From assembly GCA_019448385.1 (NCBI GenBank), contig JAGTXO010000026.1, positions 188,501 to 252,500 of the forward strand: a stretch of DNA of 64,000 nt, in the 5' to 3' direction. Every line of letters begins with the position of its first letter. Within the stretch, counting starts at the first letter, position 1. The stretch is from Diacronema lutheri. Taxonomy: Eukaryota > Haptophyta > Pavlovophyceae > Pavlovales > Pavlovaceae. This document shows positions 8,414 to 19,340 of the stretch, piece after piece. Below the pieces are notes generated by a model, which did no database searches, was not told where the DNA came from, and saw only the letters and a program-made list of their open reading frames with translations. The position numbers and the translations under genes were made by a program.

Positions 8414-11400
8414 ATGGGCATCCCGCTCTCAACGCCGGCGCCGACGCAGGACTACGCGCTACAGGAGGTGGGCGGGCTGACCTTCGAGGAGAAGTTGGGC
8501 GGCAGCCGCTTCATGAAGACGCTGCGGTGCACGACCAACGAGGGCGAGCACGCGCCGGTCGTCGTCAAGGTCTTCCTCAAGGGGCCGAACGCGCCCGACC
8601 TCGCGCCTCACGCGGCGCAGCTGCGCGAGGTGCGCGCGCGGCTGGACGCGGCGAGTTGTCCCAACGTGCTGCCCTTTGAGCTGACGCGCGAGACCGACAA
8701 GGCCGCCTACCTCATGCGCCAGTACATGCACGCGAGCCTGCGCGAGCGGCTCAGCTCGCAGCCGCCGCTCGAGGCGTGCGAGGTGCGCTGGCTCGCCTTC
8801 CAGTTGCTGTGCGGGCTGGAGCAGATGCACTCGCGCGGCGTGTGCCACGGCGACATCAAGTCGGAGAACGTGCTGCTCACCTCGTGGGGTTGGCTCGCCC
8901 TCGCTGACCTGAGCTGCGCGTTCAAACCTGCGCTGCTGCGCGACGACCACCCGGCCGATTTCTCATTCTTCTACGACACGGCGGGCTCACGCTGCTGCTA
9001 CGTTGCGCCTGAGCGACTGCAGCCCGCTGACGTGTGCGCCGCGCTCAACGCAATGCCCGCCGCCGCCGCCGATGCCGACGGCGGCGGCGCCCTGCCTGCC
9101 GCAGCCGCCGTACCCGTGATTGGCGCTCGCGCGACGGCCGCGGGAACGGCGCGCGCGGCGGGCGATGGCGGCGGCGCGGTCGCGGGCAGGGCGCCGGGCG
9201 GCGAGATCCCGATGCGCGACGGCAGCGGACTCGGCCTTGCGCCGACGCCGGCCGTGAGCGCGGCGGGCAGCGCGTCAGCCGGCGGCGCACGCGCGGCAGG
9301 CTCGCTCGCGCCGCGCGGTGCAACGGGCGCGTGCGTGCAGCCCGCCGCCGACATCTTCTCGGCGGGGTGCGTGATCGGCGAGGCGGCGCTCGGCGGCAAG
9401 TGCCTGCTCGAGCTGAGCGAGAGCCTCGCCTTCAAGGCCGGCCACTTCTCCCTCGTGCACGCCCTCGACAAGATCACGGACGCCCCCCTCCGCGCCCTTG
9501 TCACGCACATGACTTCGCGCGAGCCGAGTCGTAGGCTGAGCGCAGCCGCCTACCTGAGCGGCTGGCAGCTCGGTGGCGCGCACGCGCATGCGGACGCGCG
9601 CGGCGGCTGCTTCCCGCCCCATTTCCGCCTCATCCATGCGCAGCTGGGCAGCCGACTGTGCGCACTGGACGCTGACGGCAAAGCGGGTGCGTTGCTGAGC
9701 GCGGCGCCATCGTTGGTACGATGGCTGCCGGCTCACGCGCCGAGCGTCGGCGCGGACGACGACGACGGCCACCACCACGAGCACGATGAGGACGACGACA
9801 CTGCCGCGCTCGTCGACGGCGCCCTCGCCCTCGCCGCCGCCGACGCCGGGCCGGGCGGGTGCGCTGTGTGCCCGCCGATCCCGCCGAGTGCACCACACGC
9901 TGCGCTCGGAGCCGCGCGCGGGCCGCGCGCGGCGGGCTTTTGGACGAACGGCGCCGGCGCGCTGTACCTCGAGCCGCAGCTCGCCGGCTCGTGGCACGCG
10001 CTTGTCGCCGCGGACGACGCGCGCGACGCGGCGCGCGACGAGGCCGCGCCGCGCGCGCGCACGCCGCCTGCGCGCGGCGCGCTCCACGCCGCCATGGCCC
10101 CAGGCGATGGCGGCGGGCACACGCTGCTGTGCGTGCTGCTCGCGCCCGTGCTGGCCACGCTGCCGCTCACGCGCTCGACCGACCTCAAGCTCCGCCTCCT
10201 CCGCCTGATCGGCGAGCTGTGCGTCGCGGCGGCCTCGCGGCACCGCGCCGGCGCCGGCGCGCCGGCCGCGCGGCCGGCGGGCGGCGCGTGGCAGGTGCGC
10301 GCCGAGGCGGAGGAGGCGTCGCGGCAGCGGCGGTGCGAGCGCGACCGCGTCGTCTCGTCGCGCGTGCTGCCCACCCTCCTCCGCCTCATCACTGGCGGCG
10401 GCGACGCAGCGGGCGGTCCAACTGCGCCGCGCGCGCTCGCCGGCATCGGCGCGGCGTCCGTCGGCGGTTGCGTCGCCGAGGCGGGCGTGGTGCGTGCGAG
10501 CGCGCTCGCGCTGCTGACGAGCTGCGCGGAGAGCCTCGAGCCCGACTGGCTGCCCGCCTCCGACGCCGGCTTGATGGCGTCGTATATCCTTCCGTCCCTC
10601 GCGCGCGCGCCATCGGACGCGGACCCGCTGGTTCGCGCGGCTTTTTCCGACCTGATGCCCAGGCTCGCACTCGTCGCCGCACGGTTCGCCGCGGCGGCGC
10701 CGGCGGCGCTGGACGGCGCCGCGGCGGCCACTGCCCCTCCCAACGGCGCGCCCGACCCTGCCGCCATTTCCGCGCGGCACGCCGCAGCCGCAGAGAGCCG
10801 ACTCGAAGCTGTGCGGCAGCAGCTCGTCCCGTCGCTCATGGACGCGCTCTCTGACCCGAGCGCGCCCGTGCGCCATCGGCTGCTGCGCAAGGCGCCCGCG
10901 CTCGCGCGCTTCCTTGGCGCGCGCCGCGTGGACGAGCTGCTGCTGCCCCTGCTCATCGCGCTCCTCAACGAACACCGCCTGCACGGCGTGCGCCTTGCAT
11001 TCCTCGCGACGCTTGACCTGGTGGGCAAGGAGGTGGGCGCGAACGCCGTCGAGGCCTACCTGCTGCCGTGCCTGCTCGACGCGCTCGCCGACGCCGACGG
11101 CCTCGCCGTCGCCGCCGCGCTTGGCTGCCTCCGCCGGCTCGTGCGTGCGCGCCTTCTCCCGCCGGGCCGGAGCGGCGCGCTCGGCGGCAGGGCGTGCGCG
11201 CTGCTGTGCCACCCGAGCGGTTGGGTGCGCTGCGCGGCGCTCTCGCTGCTCGGCGCGCTGCTGCTCGCGCTCGGCGAGGCGGAGGCGGTCTGCGTGCTCC
11301 TGCCCCTCGTCGCGCCCCTCATCCGCCCACCCGCGCCGCGAGTTGTGCCGTCGCCCGCTCACGCGGATGCGCCGCATGGCGCCCCGTCGCCATCGTACCC

Positions 11401-11540
11401 GCCGCTTGGCCCTTCTCCACTCGTCCTCGCTTCGCCCGCGGCGCTGCTGCGCGCGCTGCGCCCGCCCGTCTCGCGCACGAGCTTTGACAGGACCCTCTCC
11501 GCGTGCGGCGCCGCGCTGGAGGAAAGCGCAAGCGCGGGCA

Positions 11541-11587
<47 letters not shown>

Positions 11588-11588
11588 A

Positions 11589-11647
<59 letters not shown>

Positions 11648-12730
11648 ACGGCGGGCGCAGGCGTGGCGGGCGCGAGCGCGTCGGGCGCGGCGGACATGGG
11701 CCCCAACGCTCTGCCGCTGCCGCCAAACCTGCCCGAGCACGAGGCGGAGACGCTGCGCGCGATGCGCCCGTACGTCCTTGCAGCGTCCGCCGCGTGGATG
11801 TCACGCGTGCACGCCCTTGAGGTCGACTCAGCGGCGCGCCTGCGCGCCGCGGGCGCGGCGCACGCCGGCGGCAGCTGCGGCGGCCTCACGTCCGGCGCGG
11901 AGGGCGCTGGCGGCTGCGGTTGGGCGGAGGCGTATGCGCATCTCTCGCGCACGACGCCCGTGCACGTGCTGCGGCTGCAGCAGGTGCCGCCACCATCGCA
12001 GCCGCAGCCGCAGCCGCCCGGCACGCGGCGTGGCGCGCACGCGGCGGCGCCGCGCGTGTCAAACGGCGTGGACGTGCCGCACGGCGGGGCGTTGACCAAC
12101 GGCGGCGGCGACGCGCTGCCCGCGACGCACGCACCGACCGAGCCGTCTGTGCTCGGCACGGCACCGCAGCGCGCGTGCGCAGGCGTAGCAGACGACACGG
12201 CGCCCGTGTCGGCCGCTGACGCGCTTCATGTTGGTGCGGCACGCGGGTCGGCGGGCGATCGGCGCGCGGTCGGCGGCGGTGCGGGCGGGTGTGCATGGAG
12301 CGCGTCGCGCGCCCTCTTCGGCGGAACAGCGCACAGGGGCGGCGGTGGGGGCGATGGCGGTGGCGGTGGCGCGGCGGGCGGTGGGGTTGGTGGCGGTGGC
12401 AACGGGCTGCTGCGCGGCGCGCTGCCGCTGCCGAGCCCCCTCGCAGCCGTTGTCGACGCCGTGCACTCCGCGCGATCGGCCGTCGGCGCGTTGCACGCGC
12501 ATGGCGCGAGCGTCGCGTCGCGCGACGCGGCTCTGCTCGCCAGCGCGCGCTCCGTGCCGGGCAGCAGCGACGGTGGCGGCCCCATCGTCGAGGCGGCCAG
12601 TGGCGGCGGCGTGCAGCCCGCGGCGGCGGCGCAGCCCGGGCTGCGCGCGCGCTGCGCGTTCGCCGGCGCGCGCGCGAGCAGCGTGGGCGCGCGCGCGCGC
12701 GCGCGCGCAGATGCGGCCGGCGGCGGCAGC

Positions 12731-12761
<31 letters not shown>

Positions 12762-14221
12762 GCGGCGGGCGCGACGGGTACACGTTCAGCGGCAGCGCGG
12801 GCGCCTCGTTCGACGAGTGCGGAGCCTCGGGCGCGGTCGCCCTCAGCCAGCCGCCCGCCGCACTGCCCGGCCAATACTCGACGTTAGGTTGGCGCCCGCA
12901 CGTGTCGCGGAGCGTATCATCGTTTCTGCCGAGCTGGCGCGCACACGCGGGCAGCGCGCGCCGTCTCGCGCTCAGCGCGGACCATGTGCTCCTTGCCTCC
13001 GGTGGCGCTGACGGCGTCGTCCGCCTGTGGCCGACAGCGCAGCTCGCCGTCGACCTGTCGCACGGCGCGAGCGCGGCGCGCGCGCTCGCCGGCGCGCAGC
13101 CCGTTAGCGCGCTCGCGGCGTGGGGCGGTGCGAGCGCGCCGGCGTGCGGCGGCGGCGGCGGCGGCGGCGGCTACCGCGTCGCATGCGGCGGGCAGCGCGG
13201 CGCGCTCGAAGTCCTCGAAGTGCGCGGTGGCGGCGTCGCGACGCACGCGCTCCGGCGCGACGGCACAGATGCGCGCGCAGACGGGCCAGGGCACGCGGTG
13301 CTCGCGCTCGCCACGCTCGCGCTCGGCGGCGGGTGCGAGCCGCTGCTGCTCGCCGCCGACGCGTCGGGCGCCGTCCGCGCCATCGATTTGCGCGCGCCAC
13401 CGAGCGCGGCCGACTGCTGGGCGGTGCAGCTCGCCGCGCACGACGGGCTACCATGCTGTCTCGCCGCGCACGCTGCTCGCAACCCGGCATGGTTCGTCGT
13501 CGGTACGAGCCGCGGCCGCTGCCATCTGTGGGACCTGCGTTATGCTGCGCGCACCGCCGCGTGGAGCGCGAGCGCAGGCGGCCCGGCCGCGTGCTGCGCG
13601 CTCCTGCCGATTGCGGCCCCTCGCGCGAGTGGTGCGCCCACCGTCCTCATGGGCACGGCGGCGAACGAGGTGATCGGTTTTGAGCTCGGCGGTCCGGAGC
13701 CGAGCGCGCGCATCCGGCTGCGCGCGCGCGACGCTGCCGCCGCGGCCGCGCGCGCCGACGAGCCGAGCGGCCCCGGCGGCGCGGCGACGTTTTGCGCGGA
13801 GTTTCCCGCCATCGGCGCGATCGACCGATGCGCGGAGCGCCACCGGGTGAGCGCTCTTGTCGCGCCGCCTGACGGCAACTTTGTGCTCGCCGCGTCGACC
13901 GACGGGTGCGTGCGCATGTGGGACCTGCACGAGCCCGCCCGCTCGCATGTGCTTCTCGGCCCGCCTGCACACGGCGTCGTCGAGTTTCGTCAGGCGGCCG
14001 CGGCTGCGGCCGGCGCGGCGGGCGTGCGCGCGGCGCTTGAGATCGACGAGTTGGAGCTCGAGCCGCCCGCGCGCAGGCCGGCGCACCAGCGCGCCGCCTC
14101 CGAGCGCGCGAGCAGCGCGAGCCAGCACCACGCGTGCGTGCACGACCTTGTCTTCACGTCGGTGCCGCACGGCATGCTCCTCGCGGCCGCGGCGGACGGC
14201 ACGATCAAGGTGCACGCGTGA
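8414..14221 (+). CDS. VPS15: VPS15 / PIK3R4, regulatory pseudokinase of the VPS34 PI3-kinase complex
   Basis: One long exon of 1935 residues, longer than human PIK3R4 (about 1360) because of Ala/Gly-rich insertions. It scaffolds VPS34 and Beclin on endosomes and autophagosomes. The start MGIPLSTP has the N-myristoylation Gly2 typical of VPS15. The kinase-like domain has Lys52 in VVVKVFLK, catalytic-loop HGDIKSENVLL with Asp147, and ADLS in place of DFG at Asp165, as in VPS15. DIFSAGCVIGEAALGG at about 9350 is diagnostic. Helical HEAT-type sequence fills about 10,150-11,350 and WD40 blades the C-terminus (about 12,950-14,221). An insert at about 9,050-9,330 splits the kinase lobe, and a (Gly-Ala)n tract lies near 11,540-11,660. 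Some inserts may be unspliced in-frame introns. Confidence 0.9.
11536..11660 (+). repeat. GCGGGC hexanucleotide tract coding for (Gly-Ala)n
   Basis: About twenty copies of GGGCGC, interrupted every ten or so by GGGCAC, encode alternating Ala-Gly with occasional Thr within VPS15, between the HEAT-type and WD40 regions. The frame is kept because the unit is 6 bp. It is probably a length-variable spacer. Confidence 0.9.
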
Positions 14222-14789
14222 AACGGGTGGGCAGGCGCGAGGCCGCCCGTCGCGCGGAGCCGCGCCCCCGTCGAACGGCGCTGACGGCAGGCGCTGGCGT
14301 CTGCGATCGGGGCGAAGGTGCGAGCAAAAACCCAGCCTGTGACTCTCTGTTCCGGCAGGGGGCGTCGACCGGCAGGGAGCGCCAAGAGCCAGGACAGGGG
14401 TGAGGCGCACGGGCGGGCGCTGACTCGCACCGGGCGAGCGAAAAACCAGTCGGCTCTCCCTGCCGGTGACTCTCTGTGACTCGCTGACGGCAGGCGCTGA
14501 CTTTATCTGGCTTTTGTCTGGTCGCCCCGACCTGGGACAGTCCCACTTTGTGTGTTGTATCTAGGGGTTTTTACTCGGGGCGACGGCCGGCCTGTTGGCC
14601 GGGCCGCTCGCAGGGGGAGGGGTCTGCCCAAGGGGACGACTCCCTCCCCCCGAGGTGCCTTTTGTGCGTCCTCGGCGCCGTAGGCGTCTTTCCCCAATAC
14701 CCCAAAGATTGTCTCGCACCCTTTTTTTTTTTTTTTTTGGGCAGGCGTGCGGACCACACATGAGGAGCCCGGAGCCAGGGGGCTCCCAC
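14222..14789. other. Non-genic spacer with a T17 tract and an inverted match to a downstream intron
   Basis: No supported gene. Bases 14360-14386 and 14397-14417 are the reverse complement of 21694-21720 and 21674-21694, in the second intron of the amidohydrolase-like gene; the copy here has a 10-bp extra segment. GTGACTCTCTGT and CGGCAGGCGCTG each recur. T17 lies at 14722-14738. A 10-bp inverted pair (GTCGCCCCGA / TCGGGGCGAC) lies about 55 bp apart near 14,521 and 14,577. This could be the flank of the adjacent retroelement. Confidence 0.6.
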
Positions 14790-15700
14790 CGGCGATGGGG
14801 AATGGTTACCCGGCAGCAAACCGGCGCCTTGGGGAGGTTTGTCATCCGGTGTCCAACCGGCGATGGGGAATGGTTACCCGGCAGCAACCGGCGCCTCGGG
14901 GAGATTTGTCTTCCGGTGTCCAACCGGCGATGGGGAATGGTTACCCGGCAGCAACCGGCGCCTCGGGGAGATTTGTCTTCCGGTGTCCAACCGGCGATGG
15001 GGAATGGTTACCCGGCAGCAACCGGCGCCTCGGGGAGGTTTGTCTTCCGGTGTCCAACCGTACGGGGAATGGTTACCCGGCAGCAACCGGCGCCTCGGGG
15101 AGGTTTGTCTTCCGGTGTCCAACCGTACGGGGAATGGTTACCCGGCAGCAACCGGCGCCTCGGGGAGGTTTATTCCGGTGTCCAACCGTACGGGGAATGG
15201 TTACCCGGCAGCAACCGGCGCCTCGGGGAGGTTTATTCCGGTGTCCAACCGTACGGGGAATGGTTACCCGGCAGCAACCGGCGCCTCGGGGAGGTTTATT
15301 CCGGTGTCCAACCGTACGGGGAATGGTTACCCGGCAGCGACCGGCGCCTCGGGGAGGTTTGTTCCGGTGTCCAACCGTAAGGGGAATGGTTACCCGGCAG
15401 CAACCGGCGCCTCGGGGAGGTTTATTCCGGTGTCCAACCGTACGGGGAATGGTTACCCGGCAGCAACCGGCGCCTCGGGGAGGTTTATTCCGGTGTCCAA
15501 CCGTACGGGGAATGGTTACCCGGCAGCAACCGGCGCCTCGGGGAGGTTTATTCCGGTGTCCAACCGTACGGGGAATGGTTACCCGGCAGCAACCGGCGCC
15601 TCGGGGAGGTTTGTTCCGGTGTCCAACCGTACGGGGAATGGTTACCCGGCAGCAACCGGCGCCTCGGGGAGGTTTGTGACCCGGTGTCCAACCGGAGAGA
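14790..15700 (+). repeat. Minisatellite, 14 copies of a 63-69 bp unit
   Basis: The core GGGGAATGGTTACCCGGCAG recurs 14 times from about 14,800 to 15,690. The first units are 66-69 bp and join through CCAACCGGCGAT; later ones are exactly 63 bp, join through CCAACCGTACGG, and are almost identical. Because 63 is divisible by three, several frames stay open as a 21-residue repeat (with VSNRTGNGYPAATGASG), but no start, homology or neighbouring exon supports translation. The array abuts the 3' end of the minus-strand tyrosine recombinase and may be part of that element. Confidence 0.95.
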
Positions 15701-15732
15701 CGAGCACTCGCGGCGGTAGCCAGCGCGTGGCG

Positions 15733-16628
15733 TCAAGCGCCGTGGCCGACGAGCGCAGCCGCCGCAGCGATCGCCGCCGCGGAGGGTGCGGGGGCGCTGC
15801 CGCGGCTGAGGACGTCGGCCGGCTCGGCGAAGAGCGCGGCCGTCGTGCGCGCGTAGAGCGCCGCAGAGGACGGCGCGGCCCAGCGGCCCATGCGCTGCAC
15901 CACGTCGAGGGAGACGCCGGCGGCAAACAGGGCTGTGGCGGCACCGACGCGGAAGCTGTGCATGGAGAAGTGCGTCGCCTCCGTCGCTGGGAGCGTGCGG
16001 ACGAGGCAGTGCTGCAGGAGCGCGTCAAGCCCCTTTTGCGAAGCCGGCGGCCTGCGTCGTCGGTGAAGAGCGCCGCGCGGCCGGTGTGCGGTTCGTGGCG
16101 GCGGGTGGCGAGGAGCGTGGCGACGAGAGAAGCGGCGTCGACCGCCGAGAAGCCCCCGAAGGGGATTACGGCCGGTGAGTCGCCCCATCGCGTTCCGGTC
16201 TGGTCCGTTTTGGACGCGCCGGGGACGACCACGATCGCGTCGGCGCGGACGGTCACAGCTCGCGCGTCGAGGCGAAGGCAGTCGTCCGCACGCGCGACAA
16301 AGCGCCAAAGCAGCGCCCAGAAGGCCGCGGCAGCGTCGAAGGGTGGGGCCCGCCAGTCGATAAGCTGTCCGCGGAAAGGTGACCCGGCGCCAGCGGCCAG
16401 CAGGTCGGCGAGAAGGCGCGGAGACATCGGGCTGGCGCGGCGGGGCTGAAGCGCTTGGACGCCCGCACGCGCCGTGAGCTCCTTTTCGAGCCCGCGGATG
16501 ACGCGTGCCGTTGTGACGTCCTCCGGGACGCGGACACCGCTGGCGGCGAGCTCGCGCCGGACGGCGAGGACGAGTGCGAGCGCCGAGGCGGGGCGCGGCG
16601 CTGCATCGGAGGACGAGCGTGGCACCAT
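15733..16628 (-). pseudogene. Tyrosine recombinase domain (frameshifted)
   Basis: The N-terminal part is read from ATG 16628 down to about 16,035; the C-terminal part continues in another frame to TGA 15733-15735. The shift lies at AAAAGGGG (plus-strand 16030-16037, CCCCTTTT). The C-terminal frame holds the catalytic box: HSFRVGAATALF (His-x-x-Arg), VVQRMGRW, and Tyr in ALYARTT. A SAM-like core-binding segment (RAWQRWLSFCASHGC) lies upstream, before an in-frame TAA at 16635-16637, at the end of the RT frame. This enzyme would integrate circular cDNA. One or two recoding events, or indel errors, are needed to make a full protein. Confidence 0.82.
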
Positions 16629-16634
16629 GAGCCC

Positions 16635-19340
16635 TTAGGAGCGGAGCGCGAACGGCGCGAAGACCTCCGCGGTCGGAGCGAGGGGGTCGCAGCCGTGTGA
16701 CGCGCAGAAAGACAGCCAGCGCTGCCACGCGCGGCTGTCGGCCGACGCCGTGCTGGGAGCGCGAGAGCCCGCCGCGGCGGGGAGCGCAGACTCGCGGCGC
16801 AGAGCTGCGAGGCGACTGGCTGGGTCGCCGGCGGGAGCCGGCGAGGCGGCAGCGGCGAGGCGCGGCGCGTCGCCGGGCGAGCCCGCGAGCGCGGCGCAGG
16901 CGCCCGTCCAGGGGTAGGCAACGCCGACCTCTGACTGTGCCGGCGCGACCCCAGGGAGGGAGCGGGCGTGCTGCGTCAGCGTAGCGAGCGGCGAGACAGG
17001 CGTCGGAGTGTGCGACGGCGGCGAGCGCGGCGCGAGGCCGGCGCCCGGCGGCGCCGCTAGCGGCGGCGCGGCGGCCGAGGTGGGCGTGGGCGACCCCGCG
17101 GCGAAGGCGAGAAATGTCGAAAGCGCCGACCCGTCGGTCGCGCGCTGCGCGCCGTCGATCGGCCCCGGGTGGCTGGCCTCGCCGACGCGCACGCCGGCGA
17201 GCGGCGACTGCGGGTTGCGGCGCGGCGTGCCGCTGTGCAAGCGCACGAGGGCGGCGAGCAATCGGGACGCGGCGCGAGGGAACGGCAGTTGGCGCAGGTG
17301 CGCGCCGCCTTGTGCTGCGAGGTCCGCGAGGCGGGGCGAGTCGAGCCGGCTCGCGGCATCCGCGCAGGCGTTCGCCTCCGACGTCGTGTACGCGACGCGC
17401 AAGTTGGGCACCGCGGCCAAACAGCATGGATCCTGGACGAGAGCCAAATGGGCGAGGCGGAGAAGCGGCGAGCGTGCGTGGTGGGAGTAGACAATGGCTG
17501 CGACGACTGTGCTGTCCGTGAAAGCAGTCGTGGGCATGTCACGCGTGAGCGAGTGAAAGCAAAGCACGCCCGCGACGAAGGCAACGAGCTCAAGCACAGG
17601 CATGGGCAAGCCGGCGAGAGCAACGTCGGTCGGGAGCGCGTGCATGAAGAAAGATCCGTGGCAGTAGCCGCCGAGGCCCGTTTCGGACGCGTCCGTGGCC
17701 CAGAAGGTCGTCGCCGGCACGCGGAGGAGGGGTCGTAGGCTGTCGGGCGACTCAGCAAAGGAGTTGACGACGGTGTCCTTGAGAAGTTCGAGCCATCGTG
17801 TGCAGGCGCGAACCCCATCGACGGAGAGGGGCGCGCGTGCGCCAGGCGAGACCGACGCGCCGAAGCCGTCGTACACGCCGTACATTCCCGTGCGCGCGAG
17901 GTCGAGCGCGCTGGAGAAGTGCTCGAGCAGGCCGGCGAGCTTACGCAGCTCGGCGAAGGTGATGTGCTCGCCGCGAGCGATCAAGGAGAGCGAGCAGGTG
18001 GCACGAAGCACTTTGGCACGAGGAATGTACACAGCGGCGAGCGGGAAGGAGAAGCCGACGCCGAGGCTGACCGTGGAGAGGCCCACTTGGCGCTTGGCCG
18101 CGTCCGCGCGCACGAGCCCGAGGTCGGCGCACACGCTGGCCCAAACGTCTAGGAGACGGCGGAGACGCGGGGCGCCGACGGCGAAGCCGTGGGAGTCGTC
18201 GGTGTAGATGCCGATGCCGAAGAGGCGCGTCTGCGCGCGGCCGGTGGTCATAGAGAGGCGGTCGCGAGCGTCGAGCCATGCGAGCTGTGCCTGCGAAGCC
18301 GTGCGGCGAAGCATGGACATGTGGACGGCCTCCGCGGCGTCCATGCGCTGGCGGACGACGTCAGCGACGGCGTTCGCCAGACGTTGAGCGATGTTGCTGG
18401 CGACGGTCATGCCGAAGCCCAGGACCGACTCGCTCGCAAAGCGCAAGTCGCCGCTCTCGGACAGGTACGAGAAGCACATAGTGTGCAAAACGGACGGGTG
18501 GAGGGCGAAGTGGTTAAAAAAAAGTCGCGCCAGTCGTCGCAGAAGCCGACGAGGGGCTCACCGAAAACCGCGGCAGCGTCGGCGAGGACTGCGGCGTCAG
18601 CGCGCATCTCGCGGACGGTGACCTTGCACTCGGGGGGCCACAGCCCGCTGTGCGGGGCCACCATCGCGTTGACGGATGGCACGGCGCGCGGGCCGCCGGG
18701 CGCGAAAAAGGGGCGCATGCGGCGCTCCGCAGTCACTGACGCGTCGCGGCTTGGAGAAATCGCCGGCCGCCTCCGCCGCCGACTTGAAGACGGCGCCTTG
18801 CGGGTTAAGCTGGCACGGCGCGAAAGGAAGAGACGCGTGCGTGGAGAGCGCCAAGGCGGAGGCCATGCGGTTGATGCCGTCGAGAACGGCCGTGCCGCCG
18901 AAGCGCAAAGAAAGAAGGTTGGGCTGCAAGACGATGTCGAGCGCGGCGCTGGTCGGGTAGAAAACGCCGCGCTCGACAGCGTGAAGGAGCGCCACGTCAG
19001 GAAAGTCCGAGCCGAGCGTGCGCGCGACGGAAGCGGCGCGGAGGCGGGGGATGACTGGCTCGTCGCCGCGCACGGCGCGGGGGCGTGGGCCGCGCAGGTC
19101 CCACACTTTGCCGCGGGCGGCTGGCAGGAAGTCCGCCTGGGTGATGACAAGCGGCCGGTTCGTGCGCCGTGCTCCGCGGTCGGATCGCGCCGCGCGCAGG
19201 TCGCGCTGCTCGCGCGCACCCCACGCCGCGATGGACGCGAGCGCGGTCGACGAGAGGATGTCCGCGACCGTACGCGGCGCGTGAGTCGGGTTGGTCGGAG
19301 TAAGCCGGGCGGGCGCGGTCGTGCGCGGCGCGTCGTATCG
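16635..19340 (-). pseudogene. Reverse transcriptase / RNase H (frameshifted)
   Basis: Motif A lies in GFCDDWRDFF (about 18,520-18,550). The catalytic box YTDD is at 18195-18206 in FGIGIYTDDSHG. RNase H follows with WATDASETGLGGY, a conserved Glu in PVLELVAFVAG, TDSTVVAAI and ANACADAASRL. A frameshift sits at A8 near 18,516-18,523 and another at AAAAAGGGG near 18,705. The upstream RT fingers (ITQADFLPAARGKVWDLRGP) are in a third frame. Downstream of RNase H the frame has the motif VGEASHPGP (about 17,161-17,185) and a Pro/Ala-rich linker running into the recombinase. The order and YTDD box are clear; the continuous frame is lost. Confidence 0.85.

Noticed and set aside
14790-15700. CRISPR array
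   Set aside because: Units are contiguous and homogeneous with no variable spacers, and the genome is eukaryotic.
14839-16449. 536-codon plus-strand repeat protein
   Set aside because: It depends only on the 63-bp unit being a multiple of three and then runs antisense through the recombinase gene.
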